NCBI GenBank assembly: GCA_963722495.1
Contig: CAVRND010000007.1
Coordinates: forward strand, 186,001 to 250,000
Direction: 5' to 3'
Origin: Hyphomicrobium_A sp963722495
Lineage (GTDB): Bacteria > Pseudomonadota > Alphaproteobacteria > Rhizobiales > Hyphomicrobiaceae
DNA length: 64,000 bases
Of the stretch, positions 29,399 through 39,353 are shown one piece after another. The position numbers and the translations under genes were made by a program. The notes beneath the pieces were generated by a model that did not search any database, was not told where the DNA came from, and saw only the letters and a program-made list of their open reading frames with translations. Within the stretch, counting starts at the first letter, position 1. Every line of letters begins with the position of its first letter.

Positions 29399-30342
29399 TC
29401 GGGAAGGCGCCGGAGCGCACGCATGGCCACGTCGCCGTGCTCATGGGTGGCTTGTCGGCCGAGCGTGAGGTGAGCCTGCGATCGGGCGCAGCATGCGCCG
29501 CCGCGCTGGAGCGCGAGGGCTATCGCGTCACGCAGATCGACGTCGATCGCAATCTCGCGGCCAAGCTGCGCGAAGTTTCGCCCGATGTCTGCTTCAACGC
29601 CCTGCATGGCCGCTATGGCGAGGACGGCTGCGTGCAGGGCCTGCTCGAATGCCTCGGCATCCCCTACACGCATTCGGGCGTGCTCTCTTCCGCGCTCGCC
29701 ATGCATAAGGAGCGCGCCAAGGACGTGATGGGTCCGGCCGGCGTGCCGATCGCCGACGCCGAGGTGGTGACGCGCCGCGATGCCATGAGCCGCCACGTGC
29801 TGGCCCCCCCCTATGTCGTCAAGCCGGTGGCCGAAGGCTCGAGCGTCGGCGTCGTCATCGTCGAGGTCGGCGCCAACGGCCCGCCCGCCAGGATCGGGGA
29901 AACCGGCAGCCCCGACGACCTGCTGATGGTCGAGCGCTACATCCCGGGCCGCGAGCTGACCTGCGCCGTGATCGGCGACTTCGTCACCGACGTCATCGAG
30001 ATCAAGCCGCTCAAAGGCCTCGAGTTCTACGATTACGAGGCGAAATACGCTCCGGGCGGGTCGCAGCACGTGCTGCCGGCCGATCTTTCACCGGATGTTT
30101 ACCAATTGGTCCGGAAATACACTGTTGCAGCCTGTCGCGCATTGGGATGCCGCGGCGCTGCCAGGGCGGACTTTCGTTACGACGACACGACCGACGGAGC
30201 AGGCGAGCTGATCTGCCTGGAGGTCAATACGCAGCCGGGGATGACCGAGACGTCACTGGTACCCGAGCTGGCGCAACATGCGGGCTGGTCATTCGGCGAG
30301 CTCGTGCGGTGGTTAGTTGAGGACGCGAGTTGCAACAGGTAG
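29395..30342 (+). CDS. ddlB: D-alanine--D-alanine ligase
   Basis: ATP-grasp enzyme that makes the D-Ala-D-Ala dipeptide used by MurF. VAVLMGGLSAEREVSLRSG, FNALHGRYGEDGCVQGLLE, PYVVKPVAEGSSVGVVIV and LEVNTQPGMTETSLVPE are conserved. It has 315 residues. The ATG overlaps the murB stop and its own end overlaps the ftsQ start by 13 bases. Confidence 0.96.
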   Translation: MIGKAPERTHGHVAVLMGGLSAEREVSLRSGAACAAALEREGYRVTQIDVDRNLAAKLREVSPDVCFNALHGRYGEDGCVQGLLECLGIPYTHSGVLSSALAMHKERAKDVMGPAGVPIADAEVVTRRDAMSRHVLAPPYVVKPVAEGSSVGVVIVEVGANGPPARIGETGSPDDLLMVERYIPGRELTCAVIGDFVTDVIEIKPLKGLEFYDYEAKYAPGGSQHVLPADLSPDVYQLVRKYTVAACRALGCRGAARADFRYDDTTDGAGELICLEVNTQPGMTETSLVPELAQHAGWSFGELVRWLVEDASCNR

Positions 30343-31259
30343 GGGGCGCTTCCGAGATCCCGCAGCGGGTGCCGCAGGCACTTTCGCTCGATCCGGACGC
30401 GACTGCTCTTCCACCGCCACCGCCTCCCGCCGAAAAGGCCGATCGCTCCAACGCTTTCTTCCCGCGCCGCAGGCCGGCCTCTCGCCAGGCAACGCTCGGC
30501 CGCAAGCTGGGCCTCACTCTGTTCATGGCGCTCTCTGGCGCGCTCGTCTTCTCGATCCTCACCGACGGCGGCAAGCAGACCCGCGCCGTGGCGACGTTCC
30601 TCCCCACAGCCGACGAGCTGCTCTACTGGATGGGCCTGCGCGTTGAGCAGGTAGCCTTGAGCGGCCAGCGCTTCACGGCCGATGCCGACGTATTCGATGC
30701 CATCGACATTCCCAGTACCGGCTCGCTCGTCACCTTCGATGCCGCCGGCGCGCGCGAGCGCATCGAGAAGCTGCCGTGGGTGTCGACGGCCGCCATCAGC
30801 CGCATCTTCCCGGGTTCGCTCGACGTGCGCATCACCGAACGCCAGCCTTCGGCGCTGTGGATCAACGAGGGGCGTGAGTATCTGGTCGACGGCTCCGGCC
30901 GCGTGCTTTCTGCCTTGAAGAAGGGTACCAACGTTAGGCTGCCACGCTTCTCCGGCGCCGGCGCTCCCGAGCAGGCGCAAGTGCTGCTCGATCTCATCGT
31001 GCGCTTCCCGCGCATCGCCGAGCGCTTCGAATTAGCCGAGCGGGTCGGCGAGCGCCGCTGGACGCTGCACCTCAAGGGTGGCGTCGTCGTGCATCTCGGC
31101 GCCGACCGCGAGGCCGTTGCCTTCGCGGCGCTCTCCTCGCCCGAGGAGCTCGGCAAACTCGTCGAGACGCCCAACGCCATCATCGATCTACGCACACGGG
31201 GGCGCGTCACCATACGCGTCGCACCGCAGTCCGCGCCCAACAACGCCACGCAGAGTTAG
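30330..31259 (+). CDS. ftsQ: Cell division protein FtsQ
   Basis: Bitopic divisome protein that binds FtsL and FtsB. A Pro-rich cytoplasmic tail (LPPPPPPAEKADR) precedes a membrane segment (LGLTLFMALSGALVFSIL) at about residues 65-82. The periplasmic POTRA domain (VEQVALSGQRF, then REKIEKLPWV-like RERIEKLPWVSTAAISRIFP) and FtsQ domain (ITERQPSALWINEGREYLVD) follow. The TTG start lies inside the end of ddlB, so translation is probably coupled. It has 309 residues. Confidence 0.93.
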   Translation: MQQVGGASEIPQRVPQALSLDPDATALPPPPPPAEKADRSNAFFPRRRPASRQATLGRKLGLTLFMALSGALVFSILTDGGKQTRAVATFLPTADELLYWMGLRVEQVALSGQRFTADADVFDAIDIPSTGSLVTFDAAGARERIEKLPWVSTAAISRIFPGSLDVRITERQPSALWINEGREYLVDGSGRVLSALKKGTNVRLPRFSGAGAPEQAQVLLDLIVRFPRIAERFELAERVGERRWTLHLKGGVVVHLGADREAVAFAALSSPEELGKLVETPNAIIDLRTRGRVTIRVAPQSAPNNATQS

Positions 31260-31271
31260 TCGAGGGACGCC

Positions 31272-32550
31272 ATGCTCAGCCGCGACAAGACAGACGGCAG
31301 AAACTCGCAGATCGTCGGCCTGCTCGATATCGGAACGAGCAAGGTCGCCTGCATTATTGCGGCGCTCGATCCGCCGGAGCGAACAGGCGAAGGCCGCCGG
31401 GTGCGCGTCTTGGGTATCGGGCATCTGCGCTCGCGCGGTCTGAAGGCCGGCGTCATCACCGACCTTGCAGAGGCCGAGACCACCGTGCGTGCCGCCATCG
31501 CCCAGGCCGAACGCATGGCGCATTTGACGCTGGAGGAAGTTTTCGTCTCGGTATCCTGCGGGCGGCTGCAGTCGTCCAACTTCGCAGCGTCGGTCGACAT
31601 CACCGGCGGCGTCGTGCGCGCCGACGACATCGACCGCCTGATGGCCGGCGGGCATGCCTTCGCCGAGCGCGAGGGCCGGACGCTGATACATCTCAACCGC
31701 CTCGGCTTCCGCGTCGACGGCGCCGCCGGCAGCCACGATCCGCGCGGCATGGCGGCTTCGCGCCTGTCCGCCGACCTGCACACCGTCGCCGCCGACGAGG
31801 CGCCGGTGCGCAACCTGATGCTGGTGGTCGAGCGCTGCTATCTCAACGTGCGCGCGCTTATCGCCACGCCGTATGCCAGCGCCTTGGCCGCGACCAGCGA
31901 GGACGAGCGCCGCCTCGGCGTTACCTGCATCGACATCGGCGGCGGGACGGCAACGGTCGCCGCCTTCTACGACGGGCATTTTATTCACGCCGCGACTATC
32001 CCGGTCGGCGGCCACCACATCACCTTGGATATCGCCCAGGCCTTGCAGACACCACTTGCCGAGGCTGAGCAAATCAAGACGCTATACGGAACGATGGTCG
32101 TTGCTCAATCCGACGAGTACGAGACCTTTTCCTACGCCCTCGCGGGCGAGGAGGAAGGCACGCGCGGACAGGCGACCAAGGCGCAGCTCGCCGGGATTAT
32201 TCGTCCGCGTGTGGCGGGCATCCTCGGCATGGTGCGCGAGACGATTGGACAAGGCGGGCGTTTCTGCCTTCGCCGGTGAGCGTGTGGTTCTGACGGGCGG
32301 TGCGAGCACTCTCGTCGGGCTCGGCGAGTTCGCCGCCAACACGCTTGGACGACCGGCGCGGGTATCGATGCCGCAGCCGTCTGCGGGGCTGCCGCAGAAT
32401 GTCAGTAGTCCGGCGTTTTCGACCGTTGCGGGGCTGCTTGCCGTCGCTGCGTCGGGAAGCGGAGAGGTCTCGGGATTGCGGGACCGCGAAGCGCTCGGTG
32501 GGGGATACTTCGAGCGCGTCGGTGAGTGGCTGAAGACCGGTTTCGCGTAA
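31272..32550 (+). CDS. ftsA: Cell division protein FtsA (one frameshift)
   Basis: Actin-like protein that anchors FtsZ to the membrane. Phosphate-1 IVGLLDIGTSKVACII, phosphate-2 CIDIGGGTATVAAFYDGHF and the adenosine motif VVLTGGASTLVGLGEFA are present. The amphipathic membrane tail is at the end (ERVGEWLKTGFA). After MVRETI the frame breaks at ATTGGACAAG (32247-32248); removing one G gives IDKAGVSAFAGERVVLTGG. The repaired protein is about 425 residues. The junction with ftsQ is 12 bases. Confidence 0.94.
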
Positions 32551-32621
32551 GACGGTCCAGGCCACGGGGATCGACGCCCATAGGGCGCGATCGAGGTGCA
32601 TGAGGGGAGCGCGCGGACGCT

Positions 32622-34316
32622 ATGAGCATTAAGCTGCAGCTTCCTAAGCTTACCGACCTCAAGCCGCGCATCAACGTCATCGGCGTCGGTGGCGCGGGAT
32701 GCAATGCCATCAACAACATGATCTCCGCCGGCCTCGTCGGCGTCGAGTTCGTGGTCGCCAACACGGACGCGCAGGCGCTGGCCACGTCGAGCGCCGAGCA
32801 TCGCCTGCAGCTCGGCGTCAATCTCACCGAAGGTCTCGGCGCCGGCTCCAAGCCCGAGATCGGTGAAGCCGCCGCCGAGGAAGCGATCGAGGAAATTCGC
32901 TCGCAGATCGCCGGCGCGCACATGGTGTTCATCGCCGCCGGCATGGGCGGCGGAACGGGCACGGGCGCTGCCGCGGTGATCGCGCGCGCCGCCAAGGAGC
33001 TCGGCATCCTCGTCGTCGGCATCGTGACCAAGCCGTTCCACTTCGAAGGCGCACGGCGCATGCGCATCGCGGAGGCCGGCATCGCCGAGATCCGCAAGCA
33101 CGTCGACACGCTGATCGTCATCCCCAATCAGAACCTGTTCCGGGTAGCGAACGAGAAGACGACCTTCGCCGAGGCCTTCGTGCTCGCCGACCAGGTGCTC
33201 TACTCGGGCGTCGCCTGCATCGTCGACCTGATCATCAAGGAAGGCCTGATCAACCTCGATTTCGCCGACGTGCGCACGGTGATGAGCGGCATGGGCTCGG
33301 CCGTCATGGGCACGGGCGAAGCCTCCGGCGAGCGCCGCGCCTCGATCGCCGCCGAGGAGGCCATCGCCAACCCGCTGCTCGACGACGTGTCGTTGAAGGG
33401 CGCCCGCGGGCTGCTGCTGTCGATCACCGGTGGCCGCGACCTGACTCTCTACGAGGTGGACGAGGCGGCGAGCCGCGTGCGCCAGGAGGTCGATCCGGAA
33501 GCCAACATCATCGTCGGCGCAACCTTCGACGAGACGCTCGGCGACCGCGTGCGCGTGTCGATCGTCGCCTCCGGCATGGCCCGCATCGGCGATCCGCTGC
33601 AGGCGCCAATGCCGCCGCCCGTCGATCCGCGCCTGCGCATGACGCGCCCGCAGATGGCGGCACCGCAACCGCCGCCTCCGCCGCAGCAGCGCCACGAAGC
33701 GCCGCGCGGCTTCCCGCATCCGCCACAGCACCCGGCGCCTGACGAAGATATGCAGCGCCGAATCAGCGAAGCGATCGGCCTCAACGGCGAGGAGCCGGGA
33801 CGCGACTCGCATGCGCAGCCGCGCGAGACGTGGCGCGCGCCGGGCAACGTCGTCATCGAAGAAGGCTTCTCGCAGATGAGCTGGGCGCCGCAGCATGCGC
33901 CGCCGCGCGGCCAGCCCCCCGTCGACAATGGCAATGCAACGGGTCAATTCATCCCGGCGCCGCCGGCCGACCTGCGCCGCGGTGCGCGTCGCATGCCGGA
34001 CGTCGAAGACTTCCCGCCGGTCGCGCAGCGCGAATATCGCGCCAAGTCCGGCTACGCCCCGCAAGCTGGGCCGCCGCCCGCGCCGCAACCGGCTGGCGAG
34101 GAGCCGCCGCGCCGCGGCATTCTCCAGCGCATCATGGGGCGCACGCGCCGCGACGAAATGGACGATCCCATCACCAGCAACGCCGCTCCGGACCCGCGTC
34201 GCATGTCAAACTCGTCGACGGATGATTGGTGGGCGGCGGAGCGTGATTCGCAGCAGCAGGACGTTACGGACGAGCAGGCTCCGCTGCCGGAGTTCTTCAA
34301 TCGTCAGCGCAAGTAG
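32622..34316 (+). CDS. ftsZ: Cell division GTPase FtsZ
   Basis: Tubulin-like GTPase that forms the Z ring. NVIGVGGAGCNAINNMI, the tubulin signature FIAAGMGGGTGTGAAAVIA and the NLDFADVRTVM loop lie in a typical 320-residue core. The linker is unusually long and rich in Pro, Gln and Arg (about residues 325-545), followed by LPEFFNRQRK, a conserved C-terminal peptide that binds FtsA and other partners. The total of 564 residues is well above E. coli (383) but normal for Hyphomicrobiales. It closes the dcw cluster, 71 bases after ftsA. Confidence 0.98.
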   Translation: MSIKLQLPKLTDLKPRINVIGVGGAGCNAINNMISAGLVGVEFVVANTDAQALATSSAEHRLQLGVNLTEGLGAGSKPEIGEAAAEEAIEEIRSQIAGAHMVFIAAGMGGGTGTGAAAVIARAAKELGILVVGIVTKPFHFEGARRMRIAEAGIAEIRKHVDTLIVIPNQNLFRVANEKTTFAEAFVLADQVLYSGVACIVDLIIKEGLINLDFADVRTVMSGMGSAVMGTGEASGERRASIAAEEAIANPLLDDVSLKGARGLLLSITGGRDLTLYEVDEAASRVRQEVDPEANIIVGATFDETLGDRVRVSIVASGMARIGDPLQAPMPPPVDPRLRMTRPQMAAPQPPPPPQQRHEAPRGFPHPPQHPAPDEDMQRRISEAIGLNGEEPGRDSHAQPRETWRAPGNVVIEEGFSQMSWAPQHAPPRGQPPVDNGNATGQFIPAPPADLRRGARRMPDVEDFPPVAQREYRAKSGYAPQAGPPPAPQPAGEEPPRRGILQRIMGRTRRDEMDDPITSNAAPDPRRMSNSSTDDWWAAERDSQQQDVTDEQAPLPEFFNRQRK

Positions 34317-34426
34317 CATCGACTGCGCAAAAAGGCCCTGTTTTGCAACAAAACCGTCATGTAGCCCCACGGTAACACAACGTAAGAAACCGTGATTTGG
34401 CGCCGCAGCTTGGGTCGGCGTATCGT

Positions 34427-34455
34427 TTGATTGTTAACGACGTGTTCGCACTAAG
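34427..34455 (+). promoter_or_regulatory. Candidate lpxC promoter
   Basis: In the 283-base gap after ftsZ, TTGATT (34427-34432), a 17-base spacer and ACTAAG (34450-34455) form a weak sigma-70-like promoter. Other sequences fit about as well, so this is tentative. Confidence 0.3.
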
Positions 34456-34599
34456 TCCCTGCACTTCAAAGGGCGCAGCTCGAAACGACGCCCTTACAAG
34501 TTAACGCAAATCGCAATTTGGGACGCGAACATTGTTGGGGGTGGGTGGTCGCCGGGGCACACTGGCGAGACCCGACAGGGCATCGAGGGACGGGCGCAT

Positions 34600-35535
34600 A
34601 TGTCGAATCGATTCATCGGCGCGCGACAAACTACGATTGCGCGCGAGATCGAGGTGACAGGGACGGGGGTCCACAGCGGAGCGCCAGTTTCGGTCATTCT
34701 GCATCCGGCAGCTGCCGATACTGGGCTCCGTTTTCTGGTCACCAAACGCGGCCGAGTGGTCGCTGAAATTCCTGCCACCGTCGAGCACGTTAAGAACCTG
34801 ACGCTGTGCACCGTGATCGGCAACGACGCCGGTATCACAGTCAGCACGGTAGAGCATCTTCTGGCCGCCCTTCGCGGCCTCGCCGTCGATAACTGCATCA
34901 TCGAAATCGACAGCAAAGAAGTGCCGATCATGGACGGGAGCTCGGCTCCCTTCGTCGACCTGATCGACGATACCGGCATCCGCGAGCTCTCCGCTCCGCG
35001 CCGCTACATCAAGGTTCTGAAGCCGATCAAGGTCCAGGAAGGCGAGAGCTGGGGCGAGCTTGTTCCCCACGCTGGTTTCCACCTCGACGTCGAAATCGAC
35101 TTCCCCACGCCGCTGATCGGCAAGCAGCGTCTTTCCTACGAAATGAGCCCCGGCATCTTCCGCAGCGAGATTTCCCGGGCCCGCACCTTCGGCTTCATGA
35201 GCGACGTCGAGAGACTTTGGAAAGCCGGTCTCGCGCTCGGTGCCAACCTCTCAAACACCATCGCCATCGGCGAGAACAAGATCATGAACCGCGAAGGCCT
35301 GCGCTACCCGCAGGAGTTCGTGCGCCACAAGATCCTGGACGCTGTCGGTGATCTCGCCCTTGCCGGCAAGCCGCTGCTCGCCGCCTACCGCTCTGTGAAG
35401 GGCGGCCACCGCCTAAACTCGCTGGTGGTGCAGGCGCTGCTCGCCGATCCGCAGGCCTGGACCATCGCCCAGGCACCTCGCGTGCGCGAGGCCAAGCCGG
35501 TCGACATGGGCTTTGCCATCGCTGCCGGGGAATAA
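34600..35535 (+). CDS. lpxC: UDP-3-O-acyl-GlcNAc deacetylase LpxC
   Basis: Zinc deacetylase that commits precursors to lipid A. EVTGTGVHSGAPVSVILHPA at the N-terminus, the zinc-site histidine in TVSTVEHLLAALRGL, IMDGSSAPFVDLI, and the second zinc site FVRHKILDAVGDLALAG with the catalytic GGHRLN are all intact. It has 311 residues. Its location after ftsZ is conserved across proteobacteria. Confidence 0.97.
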   Translation: MSNRFIGARQTTIAREIEVTGTGVHSGAPVSVILHPAAADTGLRFLVTKRGRVVAEIPATVEHVKNLTLCTVIGNDAGITVSTVEHLLAALRGLAVDNCIIEIDSKEVPIMDGSSAPFVDLIDDTGIRELSAPRRYIKVLKPIKVQEGESWGELVPHAGFHLDVEIDFPTPLIGKQRLSYEMSPGIFRSEISRARTFGFMSDVERLWKAGLALGANLSNTIAIGENKIMNREGLRYPQEFVRHKILDAVGDLALAGKPLLAAYRSVKGGHRLNSLVVQALLADPQAWTIAQAPRVREAKPVDMGFAIAAGE

Positions 35536-35784
35536 TCCGGCGCTTCATCGATACGACAATGCACGCGGCCCTCGGTGGCCGCGTTGCAGTTTCTAGCCCT
35601 TCGCAGCTGGCCCCGCGTGGCAGAAAAGCCGCTGGTGCCAGTCCTATAACAACCATAATCATCGCCTAGCCGAAGAGGTGGTGCAGGAGCGTTCAGCCGC
35701 GGTATCGCAGCGTTCGCGCCGGTGCTAGGGGTGAGGGGACGCACCGGCTCGCGGGGGCCCGGGTCGTCCAACGAAAGCAGGCGG

Positions 35785-36762
35785 ATGCCGCAGGTGGGGA
35801 ACGTCAAGTCCGGCTCGAGCGTGCTGCAGGCCCTGAAGGGTCTTGCGCTGCTCGCCCTCGTCGTCACGCTCGGCGGCTGCGCCAGCAACGATGCTGTCCG
35901 CGCGCTGAACCCCGATCCGCCCAGCAAGATGTTCGCCGACGCCGACGCGCTGCAGAGCAAGGGCAAGTTCGAAGACGCCGCCAAGAAATTCGAGGACGTC
36001 GACCGCGAGCACCCGTACTCGCCCGAGGCACGCCGCGCCATCGTCATGTCCGCCTACGCCTACTACAAGGCGGGCAAGCTGCCGGAGGCCATCGCCTCGG
36101 CCGAGCGCTACACGACGATGCACCCCGGCACCAAGGAAGCCCCGCTCGCGCACCACATCATCGCCGAATCCTACTTCGAGCAGATGAAGCTTCCCGATCG
36201 CGACCAGGATGCGACGCGCAAGGCCCTCGCCCAGTTGCGGATCCTCAAGACGCGCTATCCCGACAGCACCTACGCGCAGAAGGCCGACAACAAGATCCGC
36301 CTGTGCGAGGACACGCTTGCCGCGCAGGAGATGAACGTCGGCCGCTACTACATGGACAAGAGCAACCAGGTGGCCGCCATCAACCGCTTCAAGACGGTTG
36401 TCACGGACTACCAGACGACGGCCCACGTCGAAGAGGCGCTGTACCGGTTGACGGTCGCCTACCTGACGCTCGGCATCACGCCGGAAGCGCAGAACGCCGC
36501 CGCCGTGTTGGGGCACAACTTCCCCAACTCCCAGTGGTACAAGGACTCCTACGCGCTGCTGCAGAAGCAGGGTCTGATGCCGCAAGTCAGCCAGGGCTCG
36601 TGGATGACGGACGTGCTGCAGGGACCGGCCAAGGCGCCCGCGGCGCCTGCCGCCAAGCCCGCCCCGGCCGCGCCCGATTGGGCTCCGGCGACCACCAAGA
36701 AGGCCCCGACAGCACCTCCGGGCCCGCCGCCGCCGTCAACGCTCGGCGGCCCGAGCACCTGA
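35785..36762 (+). CDS. bamD: Outer membrane assembly lipoprotein BamD
   Basis: Lipoprotein component of the BAM complex. A lipobox (LVVTLGGC, cysteine about residue 32) is followed by TPR-like repeats (KFEDAAKKFEDVDREHPYSP, YKAGKLPEAIASAERYTTMH, NQVAAINRFKTVVTDYQTT). Beyond the usual end (about 245-280 residues) there is a low-complexity Ala/Pro tail (APAAPAAKPAPAAPDW to PPPPSTLGG), giving 325 residues. The start is the ATG that opens the signal peptide. The 249-base gap before it has no evident gene. Confidence 0.94.
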   Translation: MPQVGNVKSGSSVLQALKGLALLALVVTLGGCASNDAVRALNPDPPSKMFADADALQSKGKFEDAAKKFEDVDREHPYSPEARRAIVMSAYAYYKAGKLPEAIASAERYTTMHPGTKEAPLAHHIIAESYFEQMKLPDRDQDATRKALAQLRILKTRYPDSTYAQKADNKIRLCEDTLAAQEMNVGRYYMDKSNQVAAINRFKTVVTDYQTTAHVEEALYRLTVAYLTLGITPEAQNAAAVLGHNFPNSQWYKDSYALLQKQGLMPQVSQGSWMTDVLQGPAKAPAAPAAKPAPAAPDWAPATTKKAPTAPPGPPPPSTLGGPST

Positions 36763-36843
36763 TCCTATCGGGCTGGCGGACCCGCCGTGCCACCGGCCGC
36801 AAGTGACGGTGTGCACTGACTGAGGCCGTCTGAGCCCTCGCCC

Positions 36844-36980
36844 GGCTGGCGCGTTTGCAGCGCGTCCAGCCGACCTCTCCCTCAGGGAGAGGTGTGTACA
36901 GCTGGGCCACGGCCCACCACCACCTCTCCCATGGGGAGAGGTCGGTGCGCGATGCGGAGCATGTGCACCGGGTGAGGGGT
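36844..36980. repeat. Intergenic palindromic repeat cluster between bamD and ligA
   Basis: Three inverted repeats lie in a row: GGCTGGCGCG with CGCGTCCAGCC (36844-36871), CCTCTCCCTCAGGGAGAGG (36874-36892) and ACCTCTCCCATGGGGAGAGGT (36923-36942), followed by GTGCACCGGGTGAGGGG. The style (CCTCTCCC with GGGAGAGG, then GGTGAGGGG) is that of REP-like elements common between genes in Bradyrhizobium and relatives. No credible gene is seen in the 382-base gap. Confidence 0.7.
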
Positions 36981-37144
36981 TACGGTGCTCGCATTTGGGC
37001 TAAGGGGCGCCGACCCAGACGCAAGAGCTCGGCCCCTCCTAATCTGTGGGCCGGCTTGCGCGCAGGTTTTCCCGTCCCGCCGCATCCGGTATTGCTGGCC
37101 GCCGAGATTGCACGCCTTCGCAGGGCGGCAAGCGTGGAGCGCCA

Positions 37145-39283
37145 ATGAGTGAGAAGGACATCAGCGCCGCTCCCGTCGAGGAGCTGAAGCGAGCGGAAGC
37201 CGAGGCCGAGCTGCGCCGCCTCGCCGCGCTCATCCGCCACCACGACGAGCTGTACTACCGGCAGGACGCGCCCGAGATCTCCGACGCCGACTACGACGCG
37301 CTGCGCCGGCGCAACGATGCCATCGAGGCGCGATTCCCCAAGCTCGTACGCCCCGACAGCCCGTCAAAGCGCGTCGGCGTCGCACCGGCCGACGGCTTCG
37401 GCAAGGTCAAGCATCGCGTACCGATGCTGTCGCTCGGCAACGCGTTCGACGCCGAGGACGTGAGGGACTTCGTCCAGCGGGTGCACCGCTTCCTGAAGCT
37501 CGACGCCGCAGCCCCGCTCGCCTTCACGGCCGAGCCGAAGATAGACGGCCTCTCCATCTCGCTTCGCTACCAAGCTGGCATTCTCACCGAGGCGGCGACG
37601 CGCGGCGACGGCATGGAGGGCGAGAACGTCACCAAGAACGTGATGACCATCAAGGAGATCCCGCACAAGTTGAAAGGCCGCAACACGCCCGAGGTGATCG
37701 ACGTGCGCGGCGAAATCTACTTGGCGCACAACGACTTCGCGCAGCTTAACAAGGATCAGGCGGCCACCGGCGGCAAGGTGTTCGCCAACCCGCGCAACGC
37801 CGCGGCCGGTTCGTTGCGTCAGCTCGACGCCTCGATCACCGCTTCGCGACCCTTGCGCTTCTTTGCTTACGCCTGGGGCGAAGCCTCGAAGCTGCCGGCC
37901 GATACGCAGTCGGGCGTCTATGAGGCGTTCGCCAAGTGGGGCCTGCCAGTCAATCCGCAGACGCGTGTGTGCACTGGCGCCGAGGAACTGCTGGCATTCT
38001 ACGAGGAGCTGGCGGAGGAGCGCGCCAAGCTTCCCTATGACATCGACGGCGTCGTCTACAAGGTGAACCGCCTCGATCTGCAGGAGCGCTTGGGCTTCGT
38101 CTCGCGTTCTCCCCGCTGGGCGATCGCGCACAAGTTTCCCGCCCAGCAGGCGATGACAATCCTCAACGGCATCGACATCCAGGTCGGCCGTACCGGGGCG
38201 CTGACGCCTGTCGCCCGGCTGGAGCCCGTCACCGTCGGCGGCGTGGTCGTCACCAACGCGACGCTGCACAACGAGGACGAGATCAAGCGCAAGGACGTGC
38301 GCGTCGGCGACACGGTGGTCGTGCAGCGCGCCGGCGACGTTATTCCGCAGATCACCGGCATCGTGGCCGACAAGCGGCCCAAGGGCGCCAAAGAGTACGT
38401 GTTCCCCGTGTTGTGCCCGGCCTGCGGCAGCCACGCAGTACGCGAGGTGGACGAGAAAACCGGCAAGGTCGACGTCGTGCGCCGCTGCACCGGCGGCCTC
38501 ATCTGCCCTGCGCAGCGCGTCGAGCGCCTCAAGCACTTCGTGTCGCGCAACGCCTTCGACATCGAGGGGCTCGGCGAGAAGAACATCCAGGCCTTCTACG
38601 ACGACGGGCTGATCCAATCGCCCGAGGACATCTTCACGCTCGCGGTGCGCGACGCGCGCTCGACGAAACGGCTCGAGGAGCGCGAGGGCTGGGGACCGCA
38701 GTCGGCGACCAAGCTGTTCAACGCCATCGCGGCGCGGCGCGACATTTCTCTCGACCGCTTCATCTACGCGCTCGGCATCCGCCACGTCGGCGAGACGACC
38801 GCCAAGCTGCTGGCGCGCTTCTACGGCTCCATCGAGCACTTCCGCGGCGCCATGATCGACGCCTCGAAGGGCATCGACAGCGAGGCCTTCAAGGAGCTCG
38901 ACAACATCGAGGGCATCGGAGAGGTGGTGGCCGAGGCGATCGCCGACTTTTTCGGCGAGCCTCACAATGTGCGTGTGGTTGACGATCTATTGAAGGAAGT
39001 GTCTCCGCAGCCACTAGAGGCGGTCGATACGTCATCGGCTGTCGCGGGCAAGACAGTTGTGTTCACGGGGGCACTCGAAGTCCTCACGCGCGGCGAAGCC
39101 AAGGCCCAGGCCGAGCGACTGGGCGCCAAAGTCGCGGGCTCGGTGTCCAAGAAGACGGACTACCTGATTGCCGGCACCGGCACGGAGACGAAATCCAAGC
39201 TGACGAAGGCCAAGGAACTCGGTGTCAAGGTGATTGATGAGCAGGAATGGCTGCGGTTGACCGGGGGGGCAGATCGCGGCTAG
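37145..39283 (+). CDS. ligA: NAD-dependent DNA ligase LigA
   Basis: Seals nicks using NAD+. The Ia domain (HHDELYYRQDAPEISDADYD), the adenylation lysine in EPKIDGLSISLRY, the OB fold, the zinc finger (CPACGSHAV and GGLICPAQRVER), helix-hairpin-helix repeats (EGLGEKNIQAFYDDG, YALGIRHVGETTAKLLA, IEGIGEVVAEAIADFF) and the BRCT domain (GKTVVFTGALEVLTRGEAKA) are in the usual order. It has 712 residues and is intact. The ATG has GGAG upstream. Confidence 0.98.
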   Translation: MSEKDISAAPVEELKRAEAEAELRRLAALIRHHDELYYRQDAPEISDADYDALRRRNDAIEARFPKLVRPDSPSKRVGVAPADGFGKVKHRVPMLSLGNAFDAEDVRDFVQRVHRFLKLDAAAPLAFTAEPKIDGLSISLRYQAGILTEAATRGDGMEGENVTKNVMTIKEIPHKLKGRNTPEVIDVRGEIYLAHNDFAQLNKDQAATGGKVFANPRNAAAGSLRQLDASITASRPLRFFAYAWGEASKLPADTQSGVYEAFAKWGLPVNPQTRVCTGAEELLAFYEELAEERAKLPYDIDGVVYKVNRLDLQERLGFVSRSPRWAIAHKFPAQQAMTILNGIDIQVGRTGALTPVARLEPVTVGGVVVTNATLHNEDEIKRKDVRVGDTVVVQRAGDVIPQITGIVADKRPKGAKEYVFPVLCPACGSHAVREVDEKTGKVDVVRRCTGGLICPAQRVERLKHFVSRNAFDIEGLGEKNIQAFYDDGLIQSPEDIFTLAVRDARSTKRLEEREGWGPQSATKLFNAIAARRDISLDRFIYALGIRHVGETTAKLLARFYGSIEHFRGAMIDASKGIDSEAFKELDNIEGIGEVVAEAIADFFGEPHNVRVVDDLLKEVSPQPLEAVDTSSAVAGKTVVFTGALEVLTRGEAKAQAERLGAKVAGSVSKKTDYLIAGTGTETKSKLTKAKELGVKVIDEQEWLRLTGGADRG

Positions 39284-39353
39284 GTGCCTGCCTGGATTTG
39301 CCGCGCCGGGCCCCTACCTACGCTGGGATGCCGCGCCAATAAACGGAGGCCGA

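Noticed and set aside
32082..34088. A 668-codon open frame on the - strand opposite ftsA and ftsZ
   Set aside because: It mirrors the codon bias of ftsZ, has no family motifs and no ribosome site that stands out.
37364..38965. A 533-codon - strand frame opposite ligA
   Set aside because: LigA is intact over its full length, and the antisense product has no domain.
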